A stretch of 64,000 bases of DNA from Nyssa sinensis (lineage: Eukaryota; Streptophyta; Magnoliopsida; Cornales; Nyssaceae). Positions 45,301-58,428 of this stretch are shown in pieces; within the stretch, counting starts at the first letter, position 1, and the number at the start of each line of letters is the position of its first letter. Position numbers and translations under genes: made by a program. The stretch lies in the NCBI GenBank assembly GCA_008638375.1, contig CM018035.1:23634307-23698306 (forward strand), read 5' to 3'. Below the pieces are notes generated by a model. That model was not told the origin of the DNA. It worked only from the letters and a program-made list of their open reading frames with translations, and searched no databases.

Positions 45301-46690
45301 CACCATCATTTATATGATTCTTGTACATAGAAACATTTTGTATTGAACCTATGACAGTTGTTCTGGTTTCTAGTGTGTGCCCGTATGGCCACAAGATATT
45401 TTTTGGCACTCTTTGTGTGGTGTGGGATTACGAGATATTAGTATAACTTGATATTGAGGAACACCCCATATGTGGTGTGGATTTGTGAACTTTGGCAATA
45501 TGATTAAGAATGTGAATATTAACTCATTGGGATACATTGAATAAGAAGTGATGTAAGGTTATTGGGTTTGTGATACCGTGGTTGGGAATTGAATAAAATG
45601 AATTAAATTACGTAATAACGAGAGTGTGTGCTAGTGAGATTTTGTTATTTCTCAGTGGCTCTATTTTGATGGGGATAGTGTCTTCTTCTAGTTTTAGACC
45701 ATAACCTCGTGCGGGTGACAATGTATTGCCAACAGGTTTGTAGCTCGTGAAACGTCGGGCTTTTCAGGGGGCCGATATAAGATGAAACGTTAGGAGTATT
45801 AGGATCTGATATAAGATAAATGGAGAGGAAACTCAATTTGTAATTACATGATATACTCTTACTTTTCCTGGTTTGTAGCTCGTGAAGTCATTACTGGATA
45901 TACTGTTATTAGATATATTTTTCTCATTACTTTGAACAGGAAATAGAGGTACGTCATTAGGTTTGTATACATATATATATATATATATAAATATATCTCA
46001 TGTTTGAATGTCTATACTGAATGCATTATTATTGATGTTATACCACATGGAAGTGGTGCTATATCATTTTGATTGTTATATTTATACATGTGATTTGCAT
46101 GATGGTATTGTTGTGTGCTTAGGATTGCATACTGGACATTAAGGATTGCCCTTATTGGACTTGCATTAGTTTTTGCATGCTGTATGCTTGTGTGTTTTAG
46201 AAAATCATATCGAGTGTTATGGCTCACCCTTGCTATTAATGAGAATGATAGGTAATGGATTGATAGATAACAATTGTTAGAGCAACACGAGACGGACAGA
46301 GACTTAAGTAGTATTGGTTTACACTGTTGTATTTTATTCATTGTATTGTAAATGGTGTTTGTACCCTTCTTTGACATAATGTACATGTTGTATATTGGGC
46401 CATTAGAGTCAGCTCTGAAGATCACTTATTTATATACTATTGATGGATATTTTTTGGTTTAGTTGCACCTTATATAATCTATTTTATTTAATCCCGTTAC
46501 AGGACTTGAACAACTATAAGCATGTTAACGAATCGAATCAATTAAAGGAAAATGATTTGAAGGAAACCCACTCTAAAAGGAATGGATTGTATTTTATTCA
46601 CTTAACTAGGATGATTAGCCTAATTACCTACTAGTTCGGGGTCCAATGACCCTTCTATCAAGCCCTCTAGGATAGGGGTGTTACAATATC

Positions 46691-48491
46691 TAGGAAAGCG
46701 GTTAAGTTTGATAGAATTTAGGCTTGCTTTTATAACGTGATAACTTTTTTTACGCTGGAGTCATGCAATTATATGCCTTATTGTGAATTTGTTGTATCAC
46801 ATACACGTTTCCTACATTCAAGAGTTATTCCTATGGAGGATTGTACCTTGGATTTGTGTTTAAAGCAATCTTGTTAATTGCTCAATGTCATCCTACAAGG
46901 CCTATATTGGAAGCATGTTTGAGATAAGTCATTTATTACATTTTGTAGTGAAATTCCCCATTTAGGCCGTCTTTCATTTTATTGGTAAATTTTCATATTT
47001 GGATATCCATCGTACATGCTTTCTAAATATTGCAAAACTAATATTTTCAAACATTTTCTTTCAAAATAAAAAAAAAATGTTCTCAATTGCAAAAGTCATT
47101 CTTTAAGGCAGATGACCACTTGGTTAGTAGTTGTTTCATTTTCTTTTATAACTAGTTGATGAAAGTTGGTGAAATGAAAAAATTTCATTAGTTCTCATTC
47201 CACCTTCCTAGATATATAGGCATGGCTTCAAGATTGAACCAAGCACCCACATAATTCCCTTTTTCCCTTGTTGCCGTCTCATCTTTTATTTTAGCACATG
47301 CTACGGGTATAAATGCATGATTATGATGATTGGCATTCTATGCTTATCTTCACTATTATTTGTGATTGAGTGACATGTTTGCTTATTTAATTTGCAACCA
47401 AATGGAATTTGGAGTGAATACTTGAGAACGATTTCATCGGGTGAAATAAGTGCCTAACACTTTCTCGTTTTATGACTTAGCTCTTAAAGGTGATGATAAG
47501 TTTGTGACTATTTAAATATTTTAGGCTATTGAGTTCTAATTTTTTGATTTTTCATTACGTAATAACTATATAGGAGTCGAAAATTAATGTAATTTTAATT
47601 TTTTTAGTTTCAATTTTCCTAGTTATGATGTAACTTGAACCAAATATATACAAGGTTTGTTGTTCGTTGGCCAAAAATAGCTAACAACACATCCACAAAT
47701 ATATTATGTTGGTATTTTTTTTACAATATAAAAAATTTTCCTTTTGGCAAAACTCATGGCACACATACTGCGTGATTGTTATTAAAAGTGTGTCCTAGAA
47801 GAGGGTGAATAAGATTTCTTGAAATTTTAGTTTTAGTTTTAGTTTTTATATATAGTTTTTAAGTTAATTATGCCTAAGTTACTTATGCTTAATTATTCCA
47901 ACAACCCTAAATTATCTCGTACGGTAATTAAAATTGGATTGCTAGTGATATATGATTGTAACTAGTTAAAATTCAAGCAATCACTATCTGTTTTTACGAA
48001 CGAACCTTGCATAAAAACATAATACTATTATGTTTTGAACAATTATTTTGAGATCCGAGCTCCATAGAATAAATAGATGAAAATTTAATTTTCAATTAAT
48101 AAGAGCAGTTTTAAAGAGCAGAGTTTTAGAAAGATGTGAGAGCTTCCACTAGAGAGCATTCATATATACTTCTTCTATATCTATTCATCTCCAAAGCATG
48201 ATTTGCATCATATCACCATGATCCAAATCATAATGAGAGCCTAGATCGAACAATCATCATCAACATAGTTCGATTCTTGTGGATTTCAAGGATAGAGCAA
48301 TCAGAGGAATCCAAGGTTGTGTGGAGTTCACGAATATGCCGAAGATCTACAGTCAATTGGAGGAAGCTTAGGGATTCATGTCAGAATCAAGAGCGGGAGA
48401 TTGAACGAGGCTAGAGAGATAGGTTCATGTTCTTGTTGCATTATAATTGGTTCATTTATCATAGTGGAGATTCTTCATCGGGCAAGGAACG
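46691..48491. other. Intergenic spacer, possible copia LTR end
   Basis: No gene seen. Near 47776-47815, GTGTGTCCTAGAAGAGGGTGAAT resembles the reverse complement of the ACCCCCTCTAG end block of SIRE-like LTRs, so a minus-strand LTR remnant may begin here. The other end was not found. Confidence 0.4.
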
Positions 48492-51400
48492 TGTAACACC
48501 CCAACCTAATGATATAAGGGTTGTTGTATCTAAACATTAATGTTTGAATATTATTAATAAATGGAATCAAAACGATGCTAGTTAATAGTACAACATCGAA
48601 ATCTTAGCTGAAAGACAATTTATACAAAGTATCAAAAGAAACATTAATGAAAGACCTTTTTTGAAACTATCAAACACTATTATGAACTAAAGTTGGAAAT
48701 ATAATATAACCACATGAAGACTTAACCTAACCATGGTTAAGTGGCCTAAAACACCGATAACCAAATAATACCAAACATATATATGGACAAGGATAGAGTG
48801 TGGATAATATTTGTACATATGACTGTATAGTGTGTGTGAGTGTGCATTATTATGCAGACCAGATAAGGGGACAACCAAAAGTGACTATCATCCCATTAGT
48901 GCTATGTAAACAAGTGAATAATTGAAGAAAAATGTGATACATGTGTGTGTAAGTAATGGTAATGCAGCTTTACACATATAGATACAAATGCAGTATGTGA
49001 ATCAATAGTGTGTAGAAAAAGGAAAAAAATTATTGGAAATGGTTGAATAATTGTGGGATGCCTGACATTCCATTAAGAAAAATCCAACAAGGAAGAAAAG
49101 GAAAGTGTGGTCTTGAGGCCACTTATAATCTATCGGATGAAAATTGTTACACCACATGTCTGGAACAGTTACAACCCCACCATTCTCCACTTAAATTCTC
49201 AAAGAATAGAAAATTCCAAAATATATAATAAAAGAAATAATAAAAACAATAGAAGAATGAGTTGGATACCATATTGGTGAATTGTAAAGAGGAGACATGA
49301 GGCCCAATATAGGATTCCAGATTCCTCATGTCTCAACTGAAATAATAGAAAATGGGATGGTGTTAGGAAATATATTATATATATTGTAATGCAACCTTAT
49401 GAGTTGCTATAGTTATAGGTCTCCTTCAACTGAAATTAAGAGGGAGAGAATGAGGGAATGAGAGGTGTACATAAGTAAGTGTGAATGTGTGTGTGTTGCA
49501 CCAAATATGCGGGTGGAGACTTGCTTAAGTCTCAGAAAGCAACTTGGTGAAGCCAAAGAAGAGTCATGTAATGGACCAAAGGTAGAGAGAGGGATCAACC
49601 ATGAAAGGATAAGTTTCTCTCACTAGAAAGCATAACTTACATCCTATTTTTATAAGCATGTATGTACATAACACTGTGTATGGATGAAAAGGACAAAGAA
49701 ATGGTAATGTTTGAACTTAAACAAATTAGGAAACCTTAAGGCCAAAGCTAGGGAAGAACTAGGTTTTCAACAAACCTGAACCAAGCTTAGTTTTAAATAT
49801 GTAGCTTTAAAGAGCATTGAAAATGGGATCTAAAGCAATTTGAATCACCAAAAATGGCGAAGAAATGTGAGGGAAATCCTTAGTTACAATCTAGGAGAGA
49901 GAAGATCTAGTGGGCGAGTTTAGGTGAATTTTGCCTTTTTAACAAATGAGAAATTAATCTATGAGGTCCCAAAAATCAATTAGGACCAAAATGGAATGAA
50001 AATAGTGACTAAAAAACAACGAAATAGAAAAATAAACTCGTCGTTGGAAAGTTGGGCTCTGCTAGAGCATCGTTTGTAACCTTTTATCCCGACGACCAAA
50101 CTTAGGCCAAATTCCTTTTGGACACCAGAAATGAAATCCTTAGAGAAAATCGAGTCGGAACCAATCAGAGTTGCCGCTAGAAAACTATCGCTGGCGATTG
50201 CCGTTGTCGGAGAAGGATTGACGCTGGCTAGGGTTCATTTGACTGGTCAACTAGTGGATGAGTATTGGGTCGAATACGGATTGGGTCCTAACCGCGTATG
50301 AACGAGTCCTAACTTAAAACCAAATGACAATATTTTAATAAAATGGTGATGACATCACCCTGACGTTAAGATGACACAATAGACCTTTGAGTCCGTTGGT
50401 TTTTAACCTTTGTGGATCGGTTTAGCTACATGAACCTTAGACCAAACGAATTAGTTGATAACTTTATGAAATTCTATTTTCACCCCAGAAGTTTTTGTTC
50501 ATTACGAAATTGCCCAGAAAATAATTACAAATTATTTTTAAATCATTTTTAAATTAAAGAAAATTACTAAAATGCCCTTAAGTAAAAAATGAGCTAAACG
50601 AAGGCCAATTAAAATGGAAGAAGAGTCTAACCTAACATTTTTGGGGGTTTTGGACCCAATGGGGTAGTTCGATTTGTGAAATTGGATCCCAAAAAATATG
50701 AACAGACAAACTGGACTAATTTCAAATGCATTCTATTGTATTAATTAAGCTACCAAATGAACACCAATAACTACAAGGGTACCTACTCTAAGATTTTTGA
50801 CGTATCAGACTTAACGGTGAGATCCATTTTATCAAACAAAGTACAAAAATATAGATACATAGGAAATGTGTAATTGCCAAACTACCCTTAATAATGTACA
50901 AGTTACCAGACTGAGTAAGAAAATTAAAAAATGGCAAACTTAACAGTGTTGGACATTCTGAACCTGATGGCAAGGTCTAATTAAGTGTCCAGATACCCGA
51001 ACACGATTCCGTATGAAATAAAAAATTATAAAAATACCCTTAGACCTTAAATAAGCCACAGCTAGGCAAATTAAAATCCAGAAAAACCCTAAATTTATTG
51101 TCTTCGATATTCTGAACCCAACGATGATGTCTTCTTGGGAAAAATGGAACACCGAAATAAACTAAAAAATGATGCATAGGTCCCTAAAGCTACAAAAAAG
51201 TATAAAAAGTAAAAAAGGGACCATATCAATGTATAGAAAAGCCCACGAGTCTAAAAGGAGTTCCATTAAAGTTAATTGAGTACCGAAGTCGCATAATAAG
51301 AATGATAAAATTACCAAACCACCCTTATGGCTTAAGTAAACAAAGATTTAAGCTGGGATAAATACTGATATAGTATCAATATATTCTTATCTATGATTTA

Positions 51401-52703
51401 GGATCACCAACAAGGAAATAAGGATAAGATGAATGCTAAGGCAAAGTCAAATAAGTAAATCACCAAGTGACTGTGGACTCTAAACCACATGTGAGTAACC
51501 TTGAACCTTGAAATATAGACTTTTTCATTCAAATACAGTTTTTTTTTACAGCTTTATGACTTCATATGTAATTCTTTTCAGCTTACGACATATTTCAAAC
51601 CGCTATGTTAAATATTTCAACTGCATGACTAATTTTAGAATACTGAGATAAACATTTGAGTTTTATGCTCTTAAATAAGATCTCTTAATTATTTTAAACA
51701 ACATGGGTATCTTAAAGAATTTTTGTAAGCATGTTTTAAGTATATGTATATGTGGCCAACATGCCCTGTCGGGGGTTAGATCTGGTAGATTTCGAGAAGT
51801 CTATATAAGCATGACTCGACTAGGAGTCTGAAGTTGATGACAAGATAGCAGGACATGTAAGCCCAGACTTTTAAATTACATTATGTTGCCAAGGTGACAT
51901 GTTATGGTCCACGAGGGACGTAGTTATGGTACGCATAGGACATTACTTATAGATATTGGACATATTACTTTGTCACTTTACAGTACCAGATTTCATGTTA
52001 TGATGAAATATCCTGTAGAATTGACTGACATAAGCCATTATAATGATTTCAGTATATATGCATTATGCAACTTTCTATTATATGTATTTGTTTTAGAAAT
52101 GCCAGTAACTTCCAGTACAACTATTTTGTTGCTATCCACCAAAGATTATGAAAATGATTTTAGATACCCATGATAGGAGACTACGGTTACTCACGAGCTT
52201 TTCATTAAGCTCACGGGGTTCTATCCTATGTATTTTTAGGGATTACCAAGAGGTATTAGATCTAGATGCTAATTAACCATGACGAATAGAGGCTCTAGAT
52301 AGAAAAAGATTAGTATACCAGCCATAGAGGTACCAACCTGAGACAATAGATACCAGAGTTACGTGACAGATAAAAAGGAAGAATAAGAGGTGAATGATAT
52401 TCACCAATAATGTAATAGTTAGACTTTCATGTGTATTATGATGACGATTCATATTATTGCAATTCTGATGTACAATTTAGTTATGTTCTGCCAAGTATAA
52501 CTACATTAAAAGAAAATTATTTTTTTTAGACAAAGATTCTATTGCATAACTTTATATAATTGAATGCAATCTACTTGGAAATGTTAAAAGACATTTGGTT
52601 AGACACGTTATCAATATGCTGCAAAGAGTTAGTGTATTGATGAAGTGCCTAATTGGCCGATCATTATCCCTAATCCACATATTGTGGGTTTTGGGATGTG
52701 ACA
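48492..52703 (+). mobile_element. Tekay/Del-like solo LTR, 4.2 kb
   Basis: Runs TGTAACACCCCAACC to TTGGGATGTGACA. The flanks are GAACG (48487-48491) and GAGTG (52704-52708), alike at three of five bases and otherwise differing by transitions. Interior blocks such as GGTTTTGGACCCAATGG and AAATTACTAAAATGCCC are shared with the other long LTRs. No coding sequence or primer binding site follows. Confidence 0.75.
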
Positions 52704-52708
52704 GAGTG

Positions 52709-53204
52709 CCCCGGAGTTTTCTATCACAAGTGATTGTGATTGTTTCTTTGTCACCAAATCGGTGTGGATTTCTCAATTCCTTAATTTGTTTTAAAATTCA
52801 TGATTTTATCAATTCAAGCATGCTTCCACCAAATTGAATAATCATAACTTGTGAATTGATAATTGAAATTGAATTAGTAGCTTAATTGATTGAGTAATTT
52901 GGAAATTGAGATGATGATTGTGTAAATTGATTAGTTGAATAATTGAGTTGAATATTGAATAATTGAATCAATTAATTAATTTGAGAAAATTATGGTGAAT
53001 TGGTTGGTTTATTGAACACTTGTACAACTAAATTGAGTGAATGTGTTGTTGTGAATTGAATTGAATAAAATGTTGTATATTGCATAGAACGTCAATTCAA
53101 TGTTGTATTCTCAATTGTTGTAGATAGTGTTATGGATAAAAAGTTACAATTTTTTTTTAAAACTATTCACCCCCTCTAGGCTAGATATTCATCTTAGGAA
53201 CCAA
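52709..53204 (+). mobile_element. Possible SIRE-like copia LTR end
   Basis: The sequence ends TATTCACCCCCTCTAGGCTAG then ATCTTAGGAACCAACA near 53204, the same end block as the copia solo LTR at 38839-40400. Its start was not found; the 48492-52703 LTR may have inserted into it. No primer binding site follows. Confidence 0.45.
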
Positions 53205-56200
53205 CAACAAAATTCATATTTAATTCCTCCCCTAAAAATTCTCTCAAATGATTTTTTTTTTTTTGTAAATAAATTGATTAAAGAAGACTCCTATGGAGGC
53301 AAAATATGGGAAGACTTGGGCACTATGATAGTTATAATTAATTGAACATAAAAATAAATTTAAGATTTTGAAATTTATTTAAATGATACAATAAATTTGA
53401 AAATTGTTAAAAGCTAACTTTGATAGTACAATATGAAGGGTATGCATAAAGATCATCACGGTGAGGTTCGTGCCAAAAAAATGCCATTAATTTCAAACTT
53501 AGGCTACAAATAGGGAAAGGTGGTTGAAAAAAAAAGAATGTTAGGAATTTTGAGTTAAAATGAGTTGTGAAATTTTTTTCTACTATTGTATGTGTTAGCA
53601 ATTAATTTAAAAAATCTTTATTAAGTTTGTAATTGTTAGGTTAGATTAAGTCTCGTTACAATTATAATGTTAGTCAACGCTTTCTTGAGGACTTGATCAT
53701 GCCAGACTCAAATTACTACTTCATACTTTTGAAGCTGAACATCATTTACACATCTTGATACTTCAAATCTACTACAAGCAAATGTGTAAACAAACATAGT
53801 TATTATACATTCATGTTAGGCACATGGTTAGGATATTTGTGCATTTAATCTTTCATGTTATGAGTTTCATTGCGACTTATGTTTTAATCAAACATATATA
53901 GTTAGGTATTTTTTAGTTTTGAAAACAGGCTTAAAAGTGACTAAAATATGTCTTAGTATGTCCCTTTGACACTTAGTAGGTTTGAAAATATACTATAGTT
54001 TGAAACTAAAGAAATATTCAAAGCATCGTAGGCATTTCAACGAAAGCCCCTTCCGGACAAAAATTCCTTCTCCATCTGAATGCATGTTCAAATTTGGAGA
54101 TTTCGATTGGTTTTCCTATTCTGAATCAAATTAGGTTTAAGGTTACCTATATATAGACCTTGTGTGAGTTTTTTTAGCAATAGTGCTAGAAGTTGCAATT
54201 TTTACAATATTGAGAGGGTTGAGCACTCAGGTATTCTATGAATCCTTGTGATTAATTATATTCTTCTAGATTTTGAATTTTATATAGTCCCTTCTTCATA
54301 AAGGAAGTTGTGAAGACTTTTATATTTAAGGGAGCATCTTAGAAAGACTTTTTACCATTGCACTGGTATTTATAGATGTGAGGGCTGTCAGGTCGTGGAT
54401 AAAGTAGTTGTTGTGAAGAGATCAACTTGAAGACACAATCATGGACAAAAAAATTACGGAAAGGACTACACAGAGGATTGACAAATAGTGTAAGTCTACA
54501 AAGGATCATAGCAGATTAATAATCAGTGGTATGGTGTTCATTGTACCAATTGGTTTCATAGTGATAGTTCTCTTGCAGTATTGTGAGTTTTATTTTCTAA
54601 GAGGGTTTCCTGCATAAGATCGGTGTTTCTCACTTGTGGATGTGCTCTGTTTATTTTGTACTTATTATTTCTTTTATTTAATTTAGCACTTGATCATAAA
54701 ACTATAAGAATCAAGTATTTAAATAACTATCTTTAACACTTGGTTAATACATTTAAGTTCACAATTCTTATTTAGTTAATTAGAAAAATCATTTAGAGCT
54801 ATTAACATTAATATGCAAATTAATCAATTATAACTAATTAAGATTATAAATCATCCAAGAGAAAGAAAGCTCGATTATTCTATATTTTCCATCATTTTGG
54901 TTATAATTTTTTGATAACCAAGTTTGGAAACTATGTACAATCATAAAGTGCAAAGCCAATTTATGACACCTGACTAAAAAAAGAAAATGATAACAAAAGA
55001 GAGAACTCAATTATTATAGATATTTGTTTTAATCTAGTGCCAAAATTTGACTAAATTTTTAGTTAATAAATTTAGTAAACTTGGCAAAATAACAAGAAAT
55101 TATATATAAGTTGTCTAAAGTGTATCTATGACATAATTTGGTTGCTAATATGGTAATTCATCCATAAAATTAAAAGACATAATTAAGAAATTAGATCTTG
55201 AAAATTAGTAATTTTCATTTTTTTATTACAAATTCAAATATATAAGCAACACAAAATGGAGAAATTCAGAAAAATAAGAAACGCTATAAATATGATATAG
55301 CTGAAGTTGATTTTTATGACCAAAGTTGGAAATTAGGCAGCATAAATTTTAAAAAAAGGAAGTGGCACTTGAAAAAGGAAAATTTGGCTCTTTAAGAATT
55401 CTCCTTAATTTGATTAAATTCAATGAGTTAATTAGGAAATTTGATTAAATTTACAAGATAGAATTTATGAAATATTAACCTATTTCGTTTTTGTAATTAT
55501 TAACATTAAGATTTTATGCTTTGTTTTTATTATATTTTACTTGATTTTATCAATAAAAATAATTACATTTAAATTTTAGTCTAATGACTTGAATAAAAAT
55601 AACTGAGATACCACTTCATTCGATATAATTTTTTTTTTCTACAAATGATTGTATTATAAAAGATTCTATAGATTATCAATTAGAGATAATTAAGTCTCAC
55701 ATTGAGTTTTTAAAATAAATTTAAGCTTATAGTTAATAATTTAAAATTTAAAAAAACGTTACTTTACTTATATGTAATAACCAAACATTATATTTTATCA
55801 AATGATTTGGATCTTAATCAATTAAAATATAATTGGATGAGTAAAAAAATTATCAATAATGAAAAAATAATTTTTTTTTTTTATAAAAAATTTGACAATA
55901 TCTCAATGAAGTAAATCCATTTAAAAACAAATAGTACTCCATTGCTTCAACACAATTTGAAATTTAAAGGAATACGTCATAGGTCATTGCCAGATGTACA
56001 GTTGTTGTACAACATCACTATGTTATTATAGGCAATCATAATTCATAATCATTATAATAATTTTTTTAGGAACATAAAACCATATTATCATTGTTATGAA
56101 GAATTTAACTCAAGGTAATTATATATAGTAGACACTTAAAACTTAAGTATGGAAAGAAATATATTGTAATTACAATACATTTATAAAATATGTATTACAA

Positions 56201-56800
56201 AAAGAATATAAATAATATGTACCCAAAAACACTAAGTACATGAAGTCTAAAAAAACATAAAAATTCATAACAAATATATGGAGTTTAAGAAATTTTTTTT
56301 ATAAAAAAAATGTTTCTTGTAATTAAAAAAATTTGAAATAAATTTTAAGATACAAAAGCCTTGTTTTGAATTATTATTTCAGGCCTTGAATTATTTAGAA
56401 CAAATCTGTATATTCTGGAAAAAAAAAATCATTATAGAATATATGAATCCGCTCACCCCCGGCTCCATTAATGCTTTTCGGACAACGAGTATATTTGGAA
56501 AGGCTTCGCCAAGAAATGGCTTTCCTCATTCTATAATGTTGGTTGATGTTTTAATAGTAGTATTTTTCGAGCAGTACGTGAAGTAAAATTCACTACTGTA
56601 GCCAGTCAAAGTAACGTTAAAATGATTATAATTATGTATGTACCCGTGTATCTATATCAGATCATATCATATCGTGGTGGGGGTGGACATAGGCACGGGT
56701 GATTTTCAAATATCGGGGAATCTTAATTAAACAAAGCCGCTTCCCGAGACTTTTCAGTGATGGATGCAAGAAAACAGCTCTTGCCGACCCCCCCACCCAC
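53205..56800. other. AT-rich intergenic spacer
   Basis: No gene supported. A stretch at 53800-54700 is less AT-rich and has the look of an LTR, but no matching end pair was found. From about 56660 the composition shifts towards the MIR159 promoter. Confidence 0.55.
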
Positions 56801-56821
56801 CATTTCTCATCCCTACGCTTT

Positions 56822-56828
56822 TATAAAT
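56822..56828 (+). promoter_or_regulatory. TATA box of the MIR159 gene (predicted)
   Basis: TATAAAT lies about 545 bp upstream of the miR159 hairpin, just after a C-rich stretch and before a pyrimidine-rich CAACCTCATC region suited to a start site around 56850-56860. This is inferred from position and sequence only. Confidence 0.55.
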
Positions 56829-57367
56829 TGCTATCCCCATCAACCTCATCTTTAACCTAAAGGTCTCTTTAACTGGTTGGTTTTGGATTTGTGGGTGAGA
56901 TGGGTTGTTGTAGATAGGGTATATTGAGCTGGTCCTAGACCTTTTACATGCTTATATATTGTAAAGCTTGTTGGGTATAGGAAATTTAGGGTTTAGTTTC
57001 ATGATTCTGTATCTGTGGATTGATGGGTATTTTCTGGTATAGAGTCCAAAGTTTAATCTGGGATTTATATGGATGTCCGGTCACAGTAGGTAGGTTTCAT
57101 GGGTAGTTGCAGATACTCTTCATAAATGATTTCTTTTTTTTTTGTTTTAGTTTTTGATTTTGATTATAATCTGGTTATGTGGTTCTACATCAGTTTGGTT
57201 GATGTCTGGCTGCATATTGATTCAGTGATCTGTTTAGGGGTTTTTCTTTTAGGGTTTGACAAGGTGAGATCGTATGTGGTGTAGGGTTTGTGGGTGCTAT
57301 ATGTTCTGGTTTTGGTTGGTTTGAAGTGGTATTGGGTGAAGGGGTGTAATGAAATCAGGGTTTTGGA

Positions 57368-57540
57368 GTGGAGCTCCTTGAAGTCCAATAGAGGATCGTA
57401 CTGGGAAGATTGAGCTGTTGACCTATGGATCCCTCAGACCTATCCCATCTTTTGGGGTTATTGGATAGGCTTGTGGCTTGCATATGTCAGGAGCTGCATT
57501 ACCTAAGTTAGATCCTTGTTTGGATTGAAGGGAGCTCTAC
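57368..57540 (+). ncRNA. MIR159: miR159 precursor hairpin
   Basis: The 3' arm 57519-57539 holds a 21-nt sequence starting TTTGGATTGAAG and ending GGAGCTCTA, which I recognise as canonical plant miR159. The 5' arm 57368-57388 (GTGGAGCTCC...GTCCAA) pairs with it: by eye 16 Watson-Crick pairs, 3 G:U pairs and a 2-base internal mismatch. The long stem-loop contains a second, inner duplex, with GAGCTGTTGACCTATGGATC pairing with GCATATGTCAGGAGCTGC, a conserved trait of MIR159/319 precursors, which are processed from the loop end. miR159 represses GAMYB-type MYB genes in anther, seed and growth control. The arm sequences fit miR159 and not miR319. Confidence 0.97.
57519..57539 (+). ncRNA. miR159: Mature miR159 (3p)
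   Basis: 21 nt, first base T (U in RNA, favoured by AGO1). It shows no difference from the canonical miR159a sequence as I know it. Confidence 0.96.
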
Positions 57541-58308
57541 ACCTCTCCCTTTCTTCACCTTTCCATTTGTTTTTTTTTTTTTCTCATTTCAAATAAATCT
57601 TTTAGATCTATTATATCTTGTATGCATGGTAGGATGTTGAAACTCGGATCTATAACTTGAATCTTACGAGACTTTCCATTTGGCATTTGATTGTTAGGTG
57701 ATGTTCTTCTACACCTCGTTTGCCTTTTCTGGCCTGAGGACAGTCATATTTTTTTCAAGCAAGCAACTTTGTTGTTATCTTTAATTTGTAACTCCTAACT
57801 GTTTGCAGTAATCTCCGACTCAACTGGATTTTTTCCAAGCAGATGTTGGCAGGAACCTATTTGGTCAGATCACATCTAGAGAGAGGTCTATAGAGAGAGT
57901 TGTACTGATGAGAGATCTGTTATTTGGAGTTTCATGCTCAAGATTGAAAATATTGTTTAATAAGTGGGTGGTTCAAGTTGCATTACTTGTCAGCCCTTTT
58001 CTTTTTTTTTTTCCATCTTTTTTTAATGTCTTTTTATCTGCTTGTTTGTACATTTTAACTAGTGTTAGTTTACTGATCAAGTGAGTCTGTGCGTGGAAGC
58101 TCTACTTAGTCATTTGGAAGATAGATTGAAATCATTATTGATTGGTTTTGCTCAATTTCCCACTCAGAATGCTTGTTTTAATTTTATAAATAGTCTAAAA
58201 TTTATTTTTTCTGTCATTTATTTTTTTTTGCTTCTTTCGACTTTTTCTGCACTGGTTTGGGCATGCTACATCAATGGAGAACCTCAGTTCGTAGATCGAT
58301 CTGTGTAA

Positions 58309-58428
58309 TGACGAGGTGGATGAAGATGCTCGTGGTGTGGCATTAAAAGATGAACCAACTAATGATTGGAAGCAACCTGCAAAGCTTGATGAGACTTCAA
58401 TTTATATCCATTACAATTTTTTTTAGTC
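58309..58428 (+). other. Short coding-like stretch downstream of MIR159
   Basis: From GACGAGGTGGATGAAGATGC one frame reads DEVDEDARGVALKDEPTNDW and continues some 15 residues to a TAG, with acidic, codon-balanced composition unlike its AT-rich flanks. I do not recognise it. It could be a decayed exon or a captured fragment, or chance within the pri-miRNA. Confidence 0.3.

Larger units (their letters stand above)
42705..46685 (+). mobile_element. Tekay/Del-like solo LTR, about 4.0 kb
   Basis: It begins TATAATGATCCAAAAATC, a likely TG-to-TA altered start, and ends GATAGGGGTGTTACA. It is flanked by ATGTC (42700-42704) and ATATC (46686-46690), one transition apart. Internal blocks such as GTGAGTTACAGGCCATGGCC and GCATTCCGGACTCAATG match the solo LTR at 31954-37145. 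No primer binding site follows. Confidence 0.75.

Noticed and set aside
53800..54700. LTR-like segment in the spacer
   Set aside because: Composition suggested an LTR but no matching ends, target duplication or primer binding site was found.
57368..57540. miR319 as identity of the hairpin
   Set aside because: The mature sequence reads TTTGGATTGAAG...CTCTA, the miR159 form; miR319 has TTGGACTGAAG...CTCCCT.
58081..58308. 75-codon frame after MIR159
   Set aside because: No ATG at its start, AT-rich hydrophobic composition, no domain; likely chance.
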